NCBI RefSeq assembly: GCF_003955735.1 | Contig: NZ_CP034464.1 | Coordinates: forward strand, 4,464,001 to 4,528,000 | Origin: Undibacterium parvum | GTDB lineage: Bacteria; Pseudomonadota; Gammaproteobacteria; Burkholderiales; Burkholderiaceae_D | DNA length: 64,000 nt | Direction of reading: 5' to 3' | Shown: piece by piece, positions 53,909 to 63,495 of the stretch | Numbering within the stretch: position 1 is the first letter of the stretch | Layout of the letters: each line of letters opens with the position of its first letter | Position numbers and translations under genes: made by a program | The notes under the pieces: generated by a model | What the model was told of the DNA's origin: nothing | Databases searched by the model: none | Seen by the model: only the letters and a program-made list of their open reading frames with translations

Positions 53909-54361
53909 ATGTTTACCAGAGCATCATCAGTATGGTTGCGATCCTTAAGAAGTTACGTGTTTTTTCTAATTCTGTTCAATATCTTATGGGAGTTTTTGCA
54001 ACTTCCCCTTTATACAATCTGGACGCATGAAAATTATCAAGAAATAGTTTATATGGTCTTGCATTGCACTGCAGGGGACGCAATGATAGGTACTCTTAGC
54101 CTGGTGTTGTCATTGATTTTCGCGGGAACCGAAACTTGGCCGTATGGTCGGTTTAGAGAAGTGGCCATCAGTACCATCTTGCTTGGCGTTGGTTATACTG
54201 TCTTTAGCGAATGGCACAATACTACCGTAACCCATAATTGGGCTTATACGTCAGCGATGCCTACATTTTTTGGCATCGGTTTAGCGCCACTGGGGCAATG
54301 GATAGTCATACCAAGTGTTTCTTTTTGGCGGATACATCGGCGATTACATACGGAGCAATAA
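53909..54361 (+). CDS. Multi-pass membrane protein, unknown function
   Basis: This 150-residue protein has about four hydrophobic segments (about residues 15-35, 45-68, 82-100 and 117-137). The first contains FFLILFNILWEFLQLPLYTIW. The aromatic motif WEFLQLPLY and the polar SEWHNTTVTHNWAY between segments may form a site facing the outside. AAAGGATAGG precedes the ATG. It lies 24 bases after the KfrA-like gene and could be co-transcribed. No family was recognised. Confidence 0.72.
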   Translation: MFTRASSVWLRSLRSYVFFLILFNILWEFLQLPLYTIWTHENYQEIVYMVLHCTAGDAMIGTLSLVLSLIFAGTETWPYGRFREVAISTILLGVGYTVFSEWHNTTVTHNWAYTSAMPTFFGIGLAPLGQWIVIPSVSFWRIHRRLHTEQ

Positions 54362-54490
54362 GTTATCTCTAGTTATTCGGGCAACCGAAGGGCCGCACAT
54401 AAAGCCTCTAGGTTGTCTGAATACAGTTTCGCGCGCGAAATCTCCTGAAAAAAATTGAAATCAACTTATTAATAACTTGAAACTCAATTG

Positions 54491-55096
54491 ATGAAACCAA
54501 TTATCGCTCTGGACGCAGATGGTGTTCTCCTCGATTATCACCAGTCTTATAGACTTGCCTGGCATCGCGCATTTGGTGTTCTGCCAGCAATACGCGACCC
54601 TTTGGCTTATTGGCCGATTGATCGCTGGGAAGTACAAAGATTAGCCGGTGAAAAGTTAGATCAATTCCGGACATGCTTCGATCAAGAATTTTGGTCCACA
54701 ATTCCTGCGATTTCTGGTGCGGTCGATGCGTGCATCAGGCTGCGTGATGCAGGCTTTGATCTAGTTTGCGTGAGTGCTGTCGAAGAAAAGCATAAATCAG
54801 CACGCCTACAAAACCTACGCGACTGCGGCTTTCCAATTGAATGTGTTGTTGCTACTGATAGCGCCAATAGTGGCATGAGCCCGAAAGCAGCCGCCTTAAA
54901 AGCGTTGCGACCGATTGCATTCGTCGATGATTTTTTGCCGTATTTGCGTGGCATACCAAGTGAGATCCACGCTGCACTTGTTCTTCGTGAACCCAACGGC
55001 AGCCCAAACGTAGGGACTGAACAAAAATTGGCACACTCCATGCACGAAGATTTGGCGGGATTTGCGACTTGGTGGCTGGCTCGGGCCCCTTTGTAA
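54491..55096 (+). CDS. HAD-superfamily hydrolase
   Basis: This 201-residue protein has HAD motif I as ALDADGVLLDY near the N-terminus (nucleophile Asp), a likely motif II Ser in LVCVSAVEE, a Lys in SPKAAALKAL and the acidic motif IV in IAFVDDFLPYL. It is a small soluble phosphatase-like enzyme of unknown substrate. The ATG at 54491 is preferred over an adjacent TTG. It stands alone. Confidence 0.82.
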   Translation: MKPIIALDADGVLLDYHQSYRLAWHRAFGVLPAIRDPLAYWPIDRWEVQRLAGEKLDQFRTCFDQEFWSTIPAISGAVDACIRLRDAGFDLVCVSAVEEKHKSARLQNLRDCGFPIECVVATDSANSGMSPKAAALKALRPIAFVDDFLPYLRGIPSEIHAALVLREPNGSPNVGTEQKLAHSMHEDLAGFATWWLARAPL

Positions 55097-55329
55097 GGTG
55101 ATGCTGCCCGCTTGCCTCAAAATGACTGAAAGATATTGTTTGATAAACGTCAAGGAATAATAGACGCTACGCTGCCATTCAGCCAAGTGAATAGCCCAGC
55201 GCTTAATTTTGACTCACTCGACTACAGCCGAACTGACATGCATCAGTCGGTTTGCATCAAGTTTTTCCCGAAATGGTCGATAAGTTTGGCATCAGGCAAT
55301 AATTTCCAAAATTGATCGAGGCTTTTGAC

Positions 55330-55860
55330 ATGACCGGTCTTCACAAAAAATGGTTCGACATGTTAGCCGCCGTTCGCACTGACGACGCGGATCGGATGTT
55401 GAAGTTGATACGGAAGGGGTTCGCCATTGAGAACTCGGATTCGCAAGGAATTACGGCACTTTCTCATGCCATCTATCAGCAGAAATATCGTGTCGTCGCA
55501 ATTCTGCTGGCAAATGGTGCCGATATCAATACGTCAGATATCCTGGGATGGACCCCTTTGATGTGGGCTGCCTACAACGGAAGAGATGTGGCGTTGAGGA
55601 TCGCGCTGGAGAGCGGTGCAGACCCTCATAAGGGCAACCAAAAAGGAGAAACGCCTTTATTCTGGGCCGTCTATAAAGGGCATCTTGCAGCGGTGGACAT
55701 GCTCCTTGCTGTCGGCGCAGACCCTACTATGTATGACGCATCTGGACTCAATGCATTGGCAATATCGACCTTAACACAGCAACATCAATTGACTTCTCTG
55801 CTCCACGCATGTGCATCAGGTCGGCGCCAACTCAATGGGAGTGCATTCAAACTGCACTAG
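55330..55860 (+). CDS. Ankyrin-repeat protein
   Basis: This 176-residue protein consists almost wholly of about four ankyrin repeats (GITALSHAIYQQKYRVVAILLANGADIN, split here; DILGWTPLMWAAYNGRDVALRIALESGADP; KGETPLFWAVYKGHLAAVDMLLAVGADP). The ATG at 55330 (MTGLHKKWFDM) is used in place of a TTG six codons upstream. There is no signal peptide. Ankyrin repeats bind proteins; the partner is unknown. A terminator follows about 75 bases downstream. Confidence 0.85.
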   Translation: MTGLHKKWFDMLAAVRTDDADRMLKLIRKGFAIENSDSQGITALSHAIYQQKYRVVAILLANGADINTSDILGWTPLMWAAYNGRDVALRIALESGADPHKGNQKGETPLFWAVYKGHLAAVDMLLAVGADPTMYDASGLNALAISTLTQQHQLTSLLHACASGRRQLNGSAFKLH

Positions 55861-55935
55861 TAGGTTAATATTGCGCCCAATTTTCAATACTAGCCGTTCT
55901 ATTAAAGTGTGGTGGCAGTAAAAACCAAACCTTCT

Positions 55936-55970
55936 AAAATTCCCTCGCAACCTTGTGAGGGAATTTTTTT
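55936..55970 (+). terminator. Terminator after the ankyrin-repeat gene
   Basis: AATTCCCTC pairs with GAGGGAATT across a ten-base loop, followed by TTTTT. It is very similar in sequence to the terminator at 56561-56596. Confidence 0.85.
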
Positions 55971-56091
55971 GTCCAAATTTTAGATAATCCCACACTTTGC
56001 AAAATCAAGTAGATCATTATGCTGTGAATGTCAGTTGAAATCCCCCGAAGGCATGCTGACTTACTTGAAAACGCGCCAATTAATGAAAATA

Positions 56092-56436
56092 CTATTTCGC
56101 GTCCTTTTTATTTTCTTGTGCACAGAGCTTTACGCACTGCATGTAGCTAGAGTCACATGCATTATACTTTTCGATTCTCAAATTCTTCGAATCATTTTTT
56201 TGTGTTTGCCGCGAATTGATGCGAGCCTGCATATCTTGTCCAGATTGGTTTCGCGAGTTTGAGTTTGATTCTGTAATAAAAGGATGCGTATCTGTTTGTA
56301 ATTTTGCGTCCGCTGTTTTACGACATTCTTTTTTCTCTGATACACAAAGTATCTTGCATAAATTTTTTTCTTGAGCGCAAATAGAACCAGACGACAGTAC
56401 TGAAAGCAACAACAAACATGTAGATATTTTCTTCAT
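56092..56436 (-). CDS. Small secreted cysteine-containing protein
   Basis: This 114-residue protein has an N-terminal signal peptide (MKKISTCLLLLSVLSSGSICA, cleavage near ICA-QE, split). Its mature part has cysteine pairs near both ends (LCKILCVSEKKEC and CDSSYMQCVKLC), likely disulfide-bonded in the periplasm. The middle is polar and low-complexity (SNSNSRNQSGQD). No family was recognised. It is convergent with the ankyrin-repeat gene. Confidence 0.65.
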   Translation of the reverse strand: MKKISTCLLLLSVLSSGSICAQEKNLCKILCVSEKKECRKTADAKLQTDTHPFITESNSNSRNQSGQDMQARINSRQTQKNDSKNLRIEKYNACDSSYMQCVKLCAQENKKDAK

Positions 56437-56560
56437 TATTTTCCTTATTCATAGCACAAAACTGAGACTGTAATTAATACAGTGGGGATTTTTGCAAAAA
56501 TTGAATTGGATATCTCGATATGCCAGAGGTATCCGCGGTGGCTTTTCATAATTTGAGCCC

Positions 56561-56596
56561 AAAAAAATCCCCTCACTAGGTTGTGAAGGGATTTTA
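56561..56596 (-). terminator. Terminator after the FlgB-like gene
   Basis: Read on the minus strand, AATCCCTTCAC pairs with GTGAGGGGATT and is followed by TTTTT, about 50 bases after the flgB-like stop. Confidence 0.8.
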
Positions 56597-56644
56597 ACAG
56601 AATAGTTTTTTACTAAACCAACACTTTAATAGAGCGGCTAGTTT

Positions 56645-57238
56645 TCAATATGGCGTATTTTTCAATAAGTCTTCCATATCCTTATAATGCCCACGTACGC
56701 GATCCACTGCAAAGTTGTACATTATTTGGTTTTCCATAAACTTAACTCGTTCGACATCCATATCGACCGTATTCCCATCAATATTGCCTTGTGCTGGCAT
56801 CACATATTTTAATTCTACGGATCGAGGATCTTTCCCCATTCGCATTGCTTCGTTAATGTCAAAATCAACCGCTTTGTAGCCTGGCGTATCGGCATTGGCA
56901 ATATTGGATGCCAGTACTTCCTGACGAAATGCCCTAAGTGTTAAAGCACGCTCGTGTACGCTATCTTCTTCCTCATTCTTAGCAACGGGTGGATTGACAT
57001 GCGACAGAGACTCGGGATTTCGCGCATTGAACTGAGACGCGATTAATAACGGATGTTCATTAAAGTTATCCTTAAGCTTAAGCGGTGGTGTATTCGTACT
57101 AGTTGAGGACTGCCCATTAACTTTTGCTAATGCTTCCGCGAAAGCTTTTCCTGCAGGCGTAACCGATCTCAATTTGTCATTGGAATCAGAATTGATAGCA
57201 GTTGAAACGAGTGGCGAAGATTTTTCTATAGGATTCAT
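56645..57238 (-). CDS. Orphan FlgB-like flagellar rod protein with long N-terminal extension
   Basis: The C-terminal half (about residues 95-197) is FlgB-like, with the rod-protein signature RQEVLASNIANADTPGYKAVDFD and a C-terminal helix FMENQIMYNFAVDRVRGHYKDM like that of proximal rod proteins. The first 95 residues are Ser/Asn/Pro-rich and unlike normal FlgB (about 130-140 residues in total). No other flagellar gene is near. It may be a duplicated or repurposed flgB. The ATG at 57238 is preferred over an upstream TTG. Confidence 0.7.
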   Translation of the reverse strand: MNPIEKSSPLVSTAINSDSNDKLRSVTPAGKAFAEALAKVNGQSSTSTNTPPLKLKDNFNEHPLLIASQFNARNPESLSHVNPPVAKNEEEDSVHERALTLRAFRQEVLASNIANADTPGYKAVDFDINEAMRMGKDPRSVELKYVMPAQGNIDGNTVDMDVERVKFMENQIMYNFAVDRVRGHYKDMEDLLKNTPY

Positions 57239-57349
57239 TGCAGACTCTGTCAAATTAAGAACATCTAGTTTCTGACGCTGAAGAATTTTCTACTATCAAT
57301 ACGTAGTCTGTAGCGAACTTCCCAGCGTCGTAAGAAAATATCTCCTCAG

Positions 57350-57679
57350 TTATTCGATTTTGACCGCTGACTGAATATCGGTAGTAAATACCCAGCCGGG
57401 ACCAGGCTTACCCGCTAGCGCAATAATGGCCACTATTTGATCAGCCAGATCATCCTCGCAGATCAACTCCAATTTTGTTTCTGCAACAACGGGTTCCGCC
57501 AGATCCAGTGAATAGCGCTGCTGTGCCGGATCAGCGCTAGTAAAAAGGCGCTGTACTGTGGAAACGGTCAGGTTGTAGCAACTGGTTCCATTGCTGATAT
57601 CGCAAAAACCTGAATCGCGCAGCGCCTCGGTAACCGAATTGATACGGTGCGGATGGATGAATGCCTTAATTTGTTTCAT
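57350..57679 (-). CDS. PII-like protein associated with metal efflux
   Basis: This 109-residue protein has the PII fold start MKQIKAFIHPHRINSVTEAL and the C-terminal strand GPGWVFTTDIQSAVKIE. It lacks a GlnB-type T-loop with its uridylylated Tyr. It fits the PII variants found beside heavy-metal RND pumps. AAGGAG lies eight bases before the ATG at 57679. It follows czcA by 50 bases, so it is probably the last gene of the efflux operon and may sense nucleotides or metal. Confidence 0.78.
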   Translation of the reverse strand: MKQIKAFIHPHRINSVTEALRDSGFCDISNGTSCYNLTVSTVQRLFTSADPAQQRYSLDLAEPVVAETKLELICEDDLADQIVAIIALAGKPGPGWVFTTDIQSAVKIE

Positions 57680-57728
57680 GTGATTCTCCTTAAAAGAAAT
57701 GCGCCGCCCACTACGAGCGGCGCATAGA

Positions 57729-60700
57729 TTAGTCAGCAAGCTTTGCTTTAGCCTTGCGCTCTTTACGCTCTTCTACCCATTCATACAACAGGGGCAACAG
57801 CAACAAGGTCAATGCGGTCGAGGTGAACAAGCCACCGACTACGACTGTAGCGAGCGGTCTTTGCGTTTCCGCACCGACACCACTGGACAGCAACATAGGT
57901 ACCAGTCCAAAGATCGCAATTGACGCCGTCATCAATACCGGACGCAAGCGTAACGCTGCGCCTTGCCGTACCGCCTCACGCACCGACATACCGCGCTCAC
58001 GTTGTTCATTGAGAAACGTAACCAGCACAATGCCATTCAGCATCGCCACCCCGAACACGGCAATGAAACCAATCGCTGACGGCACCGACAGATACTGCCC
58101 TGTGATAAAGAGGCCGACGACACCGCCTATCGTTGCAAACGGCACGTTGGCGATAATTAGCGTGGCATAAGTGAGTGAATTGAAGGCGGTGTATAACAGA
58201 ATAAAAATCAAACCGATAGTGAGCGGTACGATCACGAGCAGCTTGTTCATGGCACGCTGCTGGTTTTCAAAAGCGCCGCCCCATTCGATGACATAGCCTT
58301 CAGGCAGTTTCACCTGTTGGCGTATTTTTGCTTCAGCTTCCTTGACGAAGCTATCGATATCACGGCCTTGTACGTCCATCTGGATCACCGCATAACGCTG
58401 CAATTCCTCGCGCCGTATGAAGGAATATCCCTCATCAAGCTCGATGCTTGCCACATTACTGAGTGGGACTAGCGCGCCACTTTGCGAGCGGATCGGAATA
58501 TTGCCGATGGATTGCACATTATTGCGGAACTCCGGTGCTAGCCAGGCCTGAATATCGAAACGCTTGGTGCCATCGATCAGTGTCGATACCGCTTTGCCGC
58601 CGATTCCAGTTTGTACGACTTCCAGAATTTCATCTGCATTGATACCGTAACGTGCTGCCGCGTCGCGGTTGACCTTGATCACCAATTGAGGCTTCCCCTT
58701 GTTCGCCTCCAGAGATAGGTCTGCCACACCCGGCACTTTGTCGAGCACCCCCTTCATTTGCTCTGACAGACGGTCTAGCGTGTTGAGGTCTTCGCCATAC
58801 AATTTTAAAGCCAGAGTGGCACGCACGCCGGAAATCAACTCTTCGATGCGACTCTGAATAGGCTGGGTGGCGGCAATCACCGCTGTTGGCACAACAGTTT
58901 CTAGCTTCTGCTGCATTTCCTTTGCGAGGTCTGGAACCGAGATTTTTTTCGGCCACTCGCCTTGCGGCTTCAGGTTGACTAGTAACTCCATGTAGTTAAC
59001 GTCCGCCGTTTCACCTTTTTCGGCACGACCTATCATCGCAATGGAGGACGTCGATTGCGGGAATTGTTTCAGCGCGTTTTCCAATTGCTGAGAAATTCGG
59101 ATCGACTCTTCCAGCGATGTTGATGGGATGCTGGTGACCCGGAACAAAATTCCACCTTCCTGCAAGGTCGGCATGAATTCCTTACCTAGGAAAGGGATCA
59201 AGGCCAGCGCAGCGATCAACGTCACGATGGCACCTGTGATGACCTTTTTCTTGCTATCCAACGCCCAGTCCAGCAAGGGCAAATACAGTTTCTTCGCCCA
59301 GCGAACGACAAAGGTATCTTTCTCTTCCTTGGGCTTAAGGATCAAGGCGGACAAGACCGGCACCAAGGTCATGGTCAGCAACAGGGAGCCTATCATTGCG
59401 AAGGTGATGGTCAGCGCCATCGGCTTGAACATTTTGCCTTCCAGGCCTGTTAATGAAAACAAGGGCAGAAACACCACGATAATGATCAGGATCGCAAAGG
59501 CGACCGGGTTCATGACTTCTCGCGCAGCCTCCAGGATGACGTGTGTCTTATTGACCTTTTTGCCCGCCTGATGAGACAACAACCTAAAGCCGTTCTCCAC
59601 CATCACCACAGCACCGTCCACCATCATACCAATGCCCACCGCCAGCCCGGCCAGAGACATCAGGTTCGCTGATAAGCCCCATTGCTGCATCAGCATGAAG
59701 CTGATCAGCATCGCCAGCGGCAAGGCCACGATCACGACAATCGCGGAACGGATCTCCCCCAGGAACAAGAACAGGATGATCGCCACCAGCACCGAACCTT
59801 CCACTAGCGCGCTTTCGGCTGTCTTGACCGCTTTGTCGACCAGGTCGGTGCGGTCATAGACCGGGTTGATCGTGATGCCCTTAGGTAGCGCCTGTTGAGC
59901 CACCTTGATCTTTTGTTTAACAGCTTCCACCACACCCTTGGCGTTTTCGCCAATACGTTGCAATGCCATGCCGAGTACGACCTCTTTACCATCCTTGGTG
60001 ACAGCACCAAAACGCAGCGAGGGGGCTTCCTTGACTTCGGCCACGTCACGCACATAGACCGGTGTGCCTTCACGTGTAGCCAGCACGACGTTACCGATAT
60101 CTTTGGCATTGGCCACCAGGCCAAGACCGCGCACCAGATATTGTTCCTGACCTATGTTCAGGTATTGGCCGCCGACTTGCCGGTTGTTTGCGGTCAAGGT
60201 TTCCATCACCGTTTTCAGGCTCAGGCCATACTTGATCAACTGGTTGGGATTGATCAGTACCTGATATTGTTTTTCATCGCCGCCCCAAGAAGTGACATCG
60301 TCCACACCGGGCGCGGTGCGCAGCTTAAGACGCACGTTCCAGTCCTGTAAAGTACGCAGGTCCATGGTCGACATTTTCTTATCAGCGGATTCTATGGTGT
60401 ACCAAAAGACTTGCCCTAAACCTGAACTATTCGGCCCGACCGCAGGTTCACCATAGCCAGCGGGAATACGTTCCTTGGCTTCCAGGAGTTTTTCACCGAC
60501 CAATCTTCTGGCGAAATAGATGTCGACATTATCCTTAAAGTTGACGCTGACGTAGGACAAGCCGAATAAGGATACCGACCGTATCGCTTCCACGCCGGCA
60601 AGACCGGCCATCGAAGTTTCAATCGGTGCGGTCAAGAGTTTTTCCACATCCTCGGCGGCAAGGCCTGGCGATTCTGTATAAATGTTCACCTGTATCGGTG

Positions 60701-60827
60701 TGACATCAGGAAAGGCATCGACGGGCAACTCCATCCAGGCTTTAGCGCCCAGCAAGATGACCAATAAAAAAATCACCAACACCAGAACTTTGTATCGGAG
60801 GGATAAATCCACTATTTTATTTAACAT
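57729..60827 (-). CDS. czcA: CzcA-type heavy-metal RND efflux pump
   Basis: CzcA is the proton-driven inner-membrane pump that exports divalent metal ions (Co, Zn, Cd or Ni) through a tripartite channel. The 1,032-residue protein has the HME-RND start (LPVDAFPDVTPIQVNIYTESPG), 12 expected membrane segments, two large periplasmic loops, and the TM4 proton relay region VGIGMMVDGAVVMVENGFR with key acidic residues. The metal specificity cannot be set from sequence. It starts 11 bases after czcB. Confidence 0.95.
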   Translation of the reverse strand: MLNKIVDLSLRYKVLVLVIFLLVILLGAKAWMELPVDAFPDVTPIQVNIYTESPGLAAEDVEKLLTAPIETSMAGLAGVEAIRSVSLFGLSYVSVNFKDNVDIYFARRLVGEKLLEAKERIPAGYGEPAVGPNSSGLGQVFWYTIESADKKMSTMDLRTLQDWNVRLKLRTAPGVDDVTSWGGDEKQYQVLINPNQLIKYGLSLKTVMETLTANNRQVGGQYLNIGQEQYLVRGLGLVANAKDIGNVVLATREGTPVYVRDVAEVKEAPSLRFGAVTKDGKEVVLGMALQRIGENAKGVVEAVKQKIKVAQQALPKGITINPVYDRTDLVDKAVKTAESALVEGSVLVAIILFLFLGEIRSAIVVIVALPLAMLISFMLMQQWGLSANLMSLAGLAVGIGMMVDGAVVMVENGFRLLSHQAGKKVNKTHVILEAAREVMNPVAFAILIIIVVFLPLFSLTGLEGKMFKPMALTITFAMIGSLLLTMTLVPVLSALILKPKEEKDTFVVRWAKKLYLPLLDWALDSKKKVITGAIVTLIAALALIPFLGKEFMPTLQEGGILFRVTSIPSTSLEESIRISQQLENALKQFPQSTSSIAMIGRAEKGETADVNYMELLVNLKPQGEWPKKISVPDLAKEMQQKLETVVPTAVIAATQPIQSRIEELISGVRATLALKLYGEDLNTLDRLSEQMKGVLDKVPGVADLSLEANKGKPQLVIKVNRDAAARYGINADEILEVVQTGIGGKAVSTLIDGTKRFDIQAWLAPEFRNNVQSIGNIPIRSQSGALVPLSNVASIELDEGYSFIRREELQRYAVIQMDVQGRDIDSFVKEAEAKIRQQVKLPEGYVIEWGGAFENQQRAMNKLLVIVPLTIGLIFILLYTAFNSLTYATLIIANVPFATIGGVVGLFITGQYLSVPSAIGFIAVFGVAMLNGIVLVTFLNEQRERGMSVREAVRQGAALRLRPVLMTASIAIFGLVPMLLSSGVGAETQRPLATVVVGGLFTSTALTLLLLPLLYEWVEERKERKAKAKLAD

Positions 60828-60838
60828 GGCGATGTCCC

Positions 60839-62077
60839 TTAATCCGCGCTGATCTGCGATTTCAACATCTTGGCTTTCAAGGCGTAAGCACCACTGGTCA
60901 CCACCTTTTCACCGGGTGCTATGCCAGACTTGAGAATGACCTGGCCTTGCAATTTATCACCTAGCTCGACTGCGCGTGCCTCAAAGCCGTCTGCATCCTG
61001 GATAAACGCCGTAGGCTGTCCCTGCACCAGCACCACCGCTTGCTCAGGCAAGAGCAATGCCTTGCTGGTTCCCAACGTGGCAATCGCCGCAGTGGCAAAC
61101 ATTTCCAGCTTGAGCCTGCCATCAGTATTGGGTACCTCTACGCGTGCTTTGACTGTGCGTGACTCTTTATCCATGGAGCTGCTGATATAAGTGACCTTGC
61201 CTTTAAAGATCTCGCTTGCGTAGGCGGCAGTGGTAATCTGTGCCTCAGCGCCGATCTTGACTTTGCCTACATCTTTTTCGTACAAGTTGGTCTCGATCCA
61301 GACGTTGGATAAATCCGCGATACTGAACATTTCCTTCTCGGATTGCGCCAGTTCACCTAATACCGCTTTCTTTTCTATGACCGTACCGGCAAATGGTGCC
61401 GAGACCGCGAAGACAGAGGTGCCAGCTGAATCCTGTCTGCCAGCGATGCCAAGTATCTGCCGTTTCTCGCCAGCTGCACGCAACACCGCTTTGGCTTTCT
61501 CAAAATCGGCGCGCACGCGCAAATAGTCTTTCTGCGGAATGATTTGGTCGGCATACAGTTTTTCAGCGCGTTCCATGCCGGATTTTGCCAATGCATGTTC
61601 GGAGACCGCCTGCACGTAGGACGATTGGGCTTCGCCCACTTCAACGCTATCGACCAAAGCAAGCGCTTGGCCTTGCTTGACCTTGTCGCCCAGATTGGCC
61701 ATGACTTGCGTCACTCTGCCGGCAACGCGGGGGGCGACCCGGGCCAATTTATCTTGATTAGCCTGAATCGTCGCCGTTACACTGATCTGTTCATGGAGTT
61801 CCTGTTCTTGCAACGGGGCGATGGTGATGCCTGCAGCCGCTATTTCTTCTTTAGACAGCTGTAGCCCAGGTTCTTTGGTATGGGCGGAAGCAGAGGCCAC
61901 AGGTTTTTCTTTGGCTGGTTCAGCCTTTTTGGCTGCGTCGTCTTTTCCGCAGCCTGCGAGCAATAACAGAGATAAAAGTGGGGACAGGAGCAATACGCAA
62001 CCACTGCGCGATTTGTTGGGGATCATAGATGTCATTTCGTTAGAATTGTTTTTAAAAAGGTAAAGAGACGCACTCAT
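60839..62077 (-). CDS. czcB: CzcB-type periplasmic adaptor (membrane fusion) protein
   Basis: CzcB links the RND pump to the outer-membrane channel. The protein has a lipoprotein signal (LLSLLLLAGCGKDDAAKK), a lipoyl/barrel-sandwich hybrid region (VAPRVAGRVTQVMANLGDKVKQGQALALV, split; and SAPFAGTVIEKKAVLG), a central coiled hairpin and a C-terminal beta-barrel. The ATG at 62077 overlaps the czcC stop (ATGA); an ATG at 62035, closer to the signal sequence, is also possible. Confidence 0.93.
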   Translation of the reverse strand: MSASLYLFKNNSNEMTSMIPNKSRSGCVLLLSPLLSLLLLAGCGKDDAAKKAEPAKEKPVASASAHTKEPGLQLSKEEIAAAGITIAPLQEQELHEQISVTATIQANQDKLARVAPRVAGRVTQVMANLGDKVKQGQALALVDSVEVGEAQSSYVQAVSEHALAKSGMERAEKLYADQIIPQKDYLRVRADFEKAKAVLRAAGEKRQILGIAGRQDSAGTSVFAVSAPFAGTVIEKKAVLGELAQSEKEMFSIADLSNVWIETNLYEKDVGKVKIGAEAQITTAAYASEIFKGKVTYISSSMDKESRTVKARVEVPNTDGRLKLEMFATAAIATLGTSKALLLPEQAVVLVQGQPTAFIQDADGFEARAVELGDKLQGQVILKSGIAPGEKVVTSGAYALKAKMLKSQISAD

Positions 62078-63405
62078 CGGGACGTCGAGGCTTCATTCCA
62101 ACCTGCAGTCAGATGCAAAGAGAGACGAGTCAGTCGCCACTCGGTTTGCGCATCAATCAAGTCGCGTCTGCCATCAAGCACCTGGCGATTTACCACCAGC
62201 AATTGAAATAAGCCGATTTCGCCGGACTGCAAAGACTTGACCGATAAACGTTGATTTTCTTCCAGCGCGGGAAGTACGCTTTGTTGCAATGCATTGACCC
62301 GCAGCGTCAGGCTTTGGAGTTTTTGCCAGAGTGAGGTCACACTGCTGGCTGTATTGCGCGCAGAAGTTTCACGCTCGATTTGCGCCTGACTCAGTTCTGT
62401 TGCGGCACGTCCGATCCCTCCTGCATTATTGCGAAATAAGGGAAGTGGTAACGACACTGTTAAACTGGTCAGTCGTTCGCGGGCACTGGTCGCCCCCTCT
62501 CTGCCGGTCGTCACACCTACCGTTAGATCAGGGTAACGTGTTGCACGTTCCAGAGCGAGACGACTTTTTGCAGCCTGTTCACGGTAATCAAGCGCACGCA
62601 GTAAGGGGCGGTTTGTCGCACTCGATAATAATGTTTCTAGCGTATAGGTCGGTGTTGGGGCGCTGAGCGTGCCGACGACCCTAAGTAGCCCATTGCCAGG
62701 TAGTTGTAAGGTCTGCACCAGTTCGGTGCGCGCCTGGATTAACTGCTCTTCCAGGACGCCAATTTGGTTGCTGGCTCGCACGGCTTCCACGCTGGCGAGG
62801 TTACCATCGAGTCGGCTATCTTCACCTGCGGCAACGCGCTTTTTAACCGAGCTGGCAGTGTCTTCGATGATTTTAAGTGACTGACGTTCGGTCAAGATGC
62901 GTTCTTGCAGCGAGAGCACCTGGACAAAACGTTGCTCAACTTCGGCACGGATCTCACGACGGGTATCTTCGATTAACGCATCGAGCGCCTGCAGTTGTTG
63001 CTCAGTCGCTTTGCGGCGATAGCTTTGCTGCCCGGCGAGTTCAAAGGTTTGCTCAATACCGGTCGACCATTCCCGCCTATTTTCTGCGGACATGCCAGTC
63101 TGTGGCACCTCACGTCTTACTCTTTCTCCCGTTAACTTGGGATTGTTCCAGAGTAGCGAGCGGGCATCGCTCAGTTCGCCTTGTACGGTGCTAAGTTGCG
63201 CCTGGACTTGGCGCAACCTGGCATTACCATGTTCAGCGAGCTGCCAGGCTTGCTCTAGTGTGAGTGGTACCGCCGAGCTTGTATCAGCGACAGCGCTCAT
63301 TGGGATGGAAACTACGGTTGTATTAGCTGTGCTGTCACTTGCCAGAGAAATGGCAGGGGTGACCAGCAGTGCCGCAATACTGAGCGGCAAGATCAAAAGA
63401 CGCAT
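62074..63405 (-). CDS. czcC: CzcC-type outer-membrane channel protein
   Basis: CzcC is the TolC-like outer-membrane component of the efflux complex. The 443-residue protein has a signal peptide (MRLLILPLSIAALLVTPAIS, cleavage near SLA-SD) and two OEP-family halves rich in helices, with the repeated pattern LTLEQAWQLAEHGNARLRQV in the first. The ATG at 63405 has GGAGAA upstream and is preferred over an earlier start without a signal. It is coupled to czcB by ATGA. Confidence 0.92.
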   Translation of the reverse strand: MRLLILPLSIAALLVTPAISLASDSTANTTVVSIPMSAVADTSSAVPLTLEQAWQLAEHGNARLRQVQAQLSTVQGELSDARSLLWNNPKLTGERVRREVPQTGMSAENRREWSTGIEQTFELAGQQSYRRKATEQQLQALDALIEDTRREIRAEVEQRFVQVLSLQERILTERQSLKIIEDTASSVKKRVAAGEDSRLDGNLASVEAVRASNQIGVLEEQLIQARTELVQTLQLPGNGLLRVVGTLSAPTPTYTLETLLSSATNRPLLRALDYREQAAKSRLALERATRYPDLTVGVTTGREGATSARERLTSLTVSLPLPLFRNNAGGIGRAATELSQAQIERETSARNTASSVTSLWQKLQSLTLRVNALQQSVLPALEENQRLSVKSLQSGEIGLFQLLVVNRQVLDGRRDLIDAQTEWRLTRLSLHLTAGWNEASTSR

Positions 63406-63495
63406 CAAATTCTCCAAAGAAAAACATGGGGATATTTGGCGAGAGGTCGCGACAGCGCTTGCTGCGCTCAATATGAGAAGACAGTCCCGCCAGGC

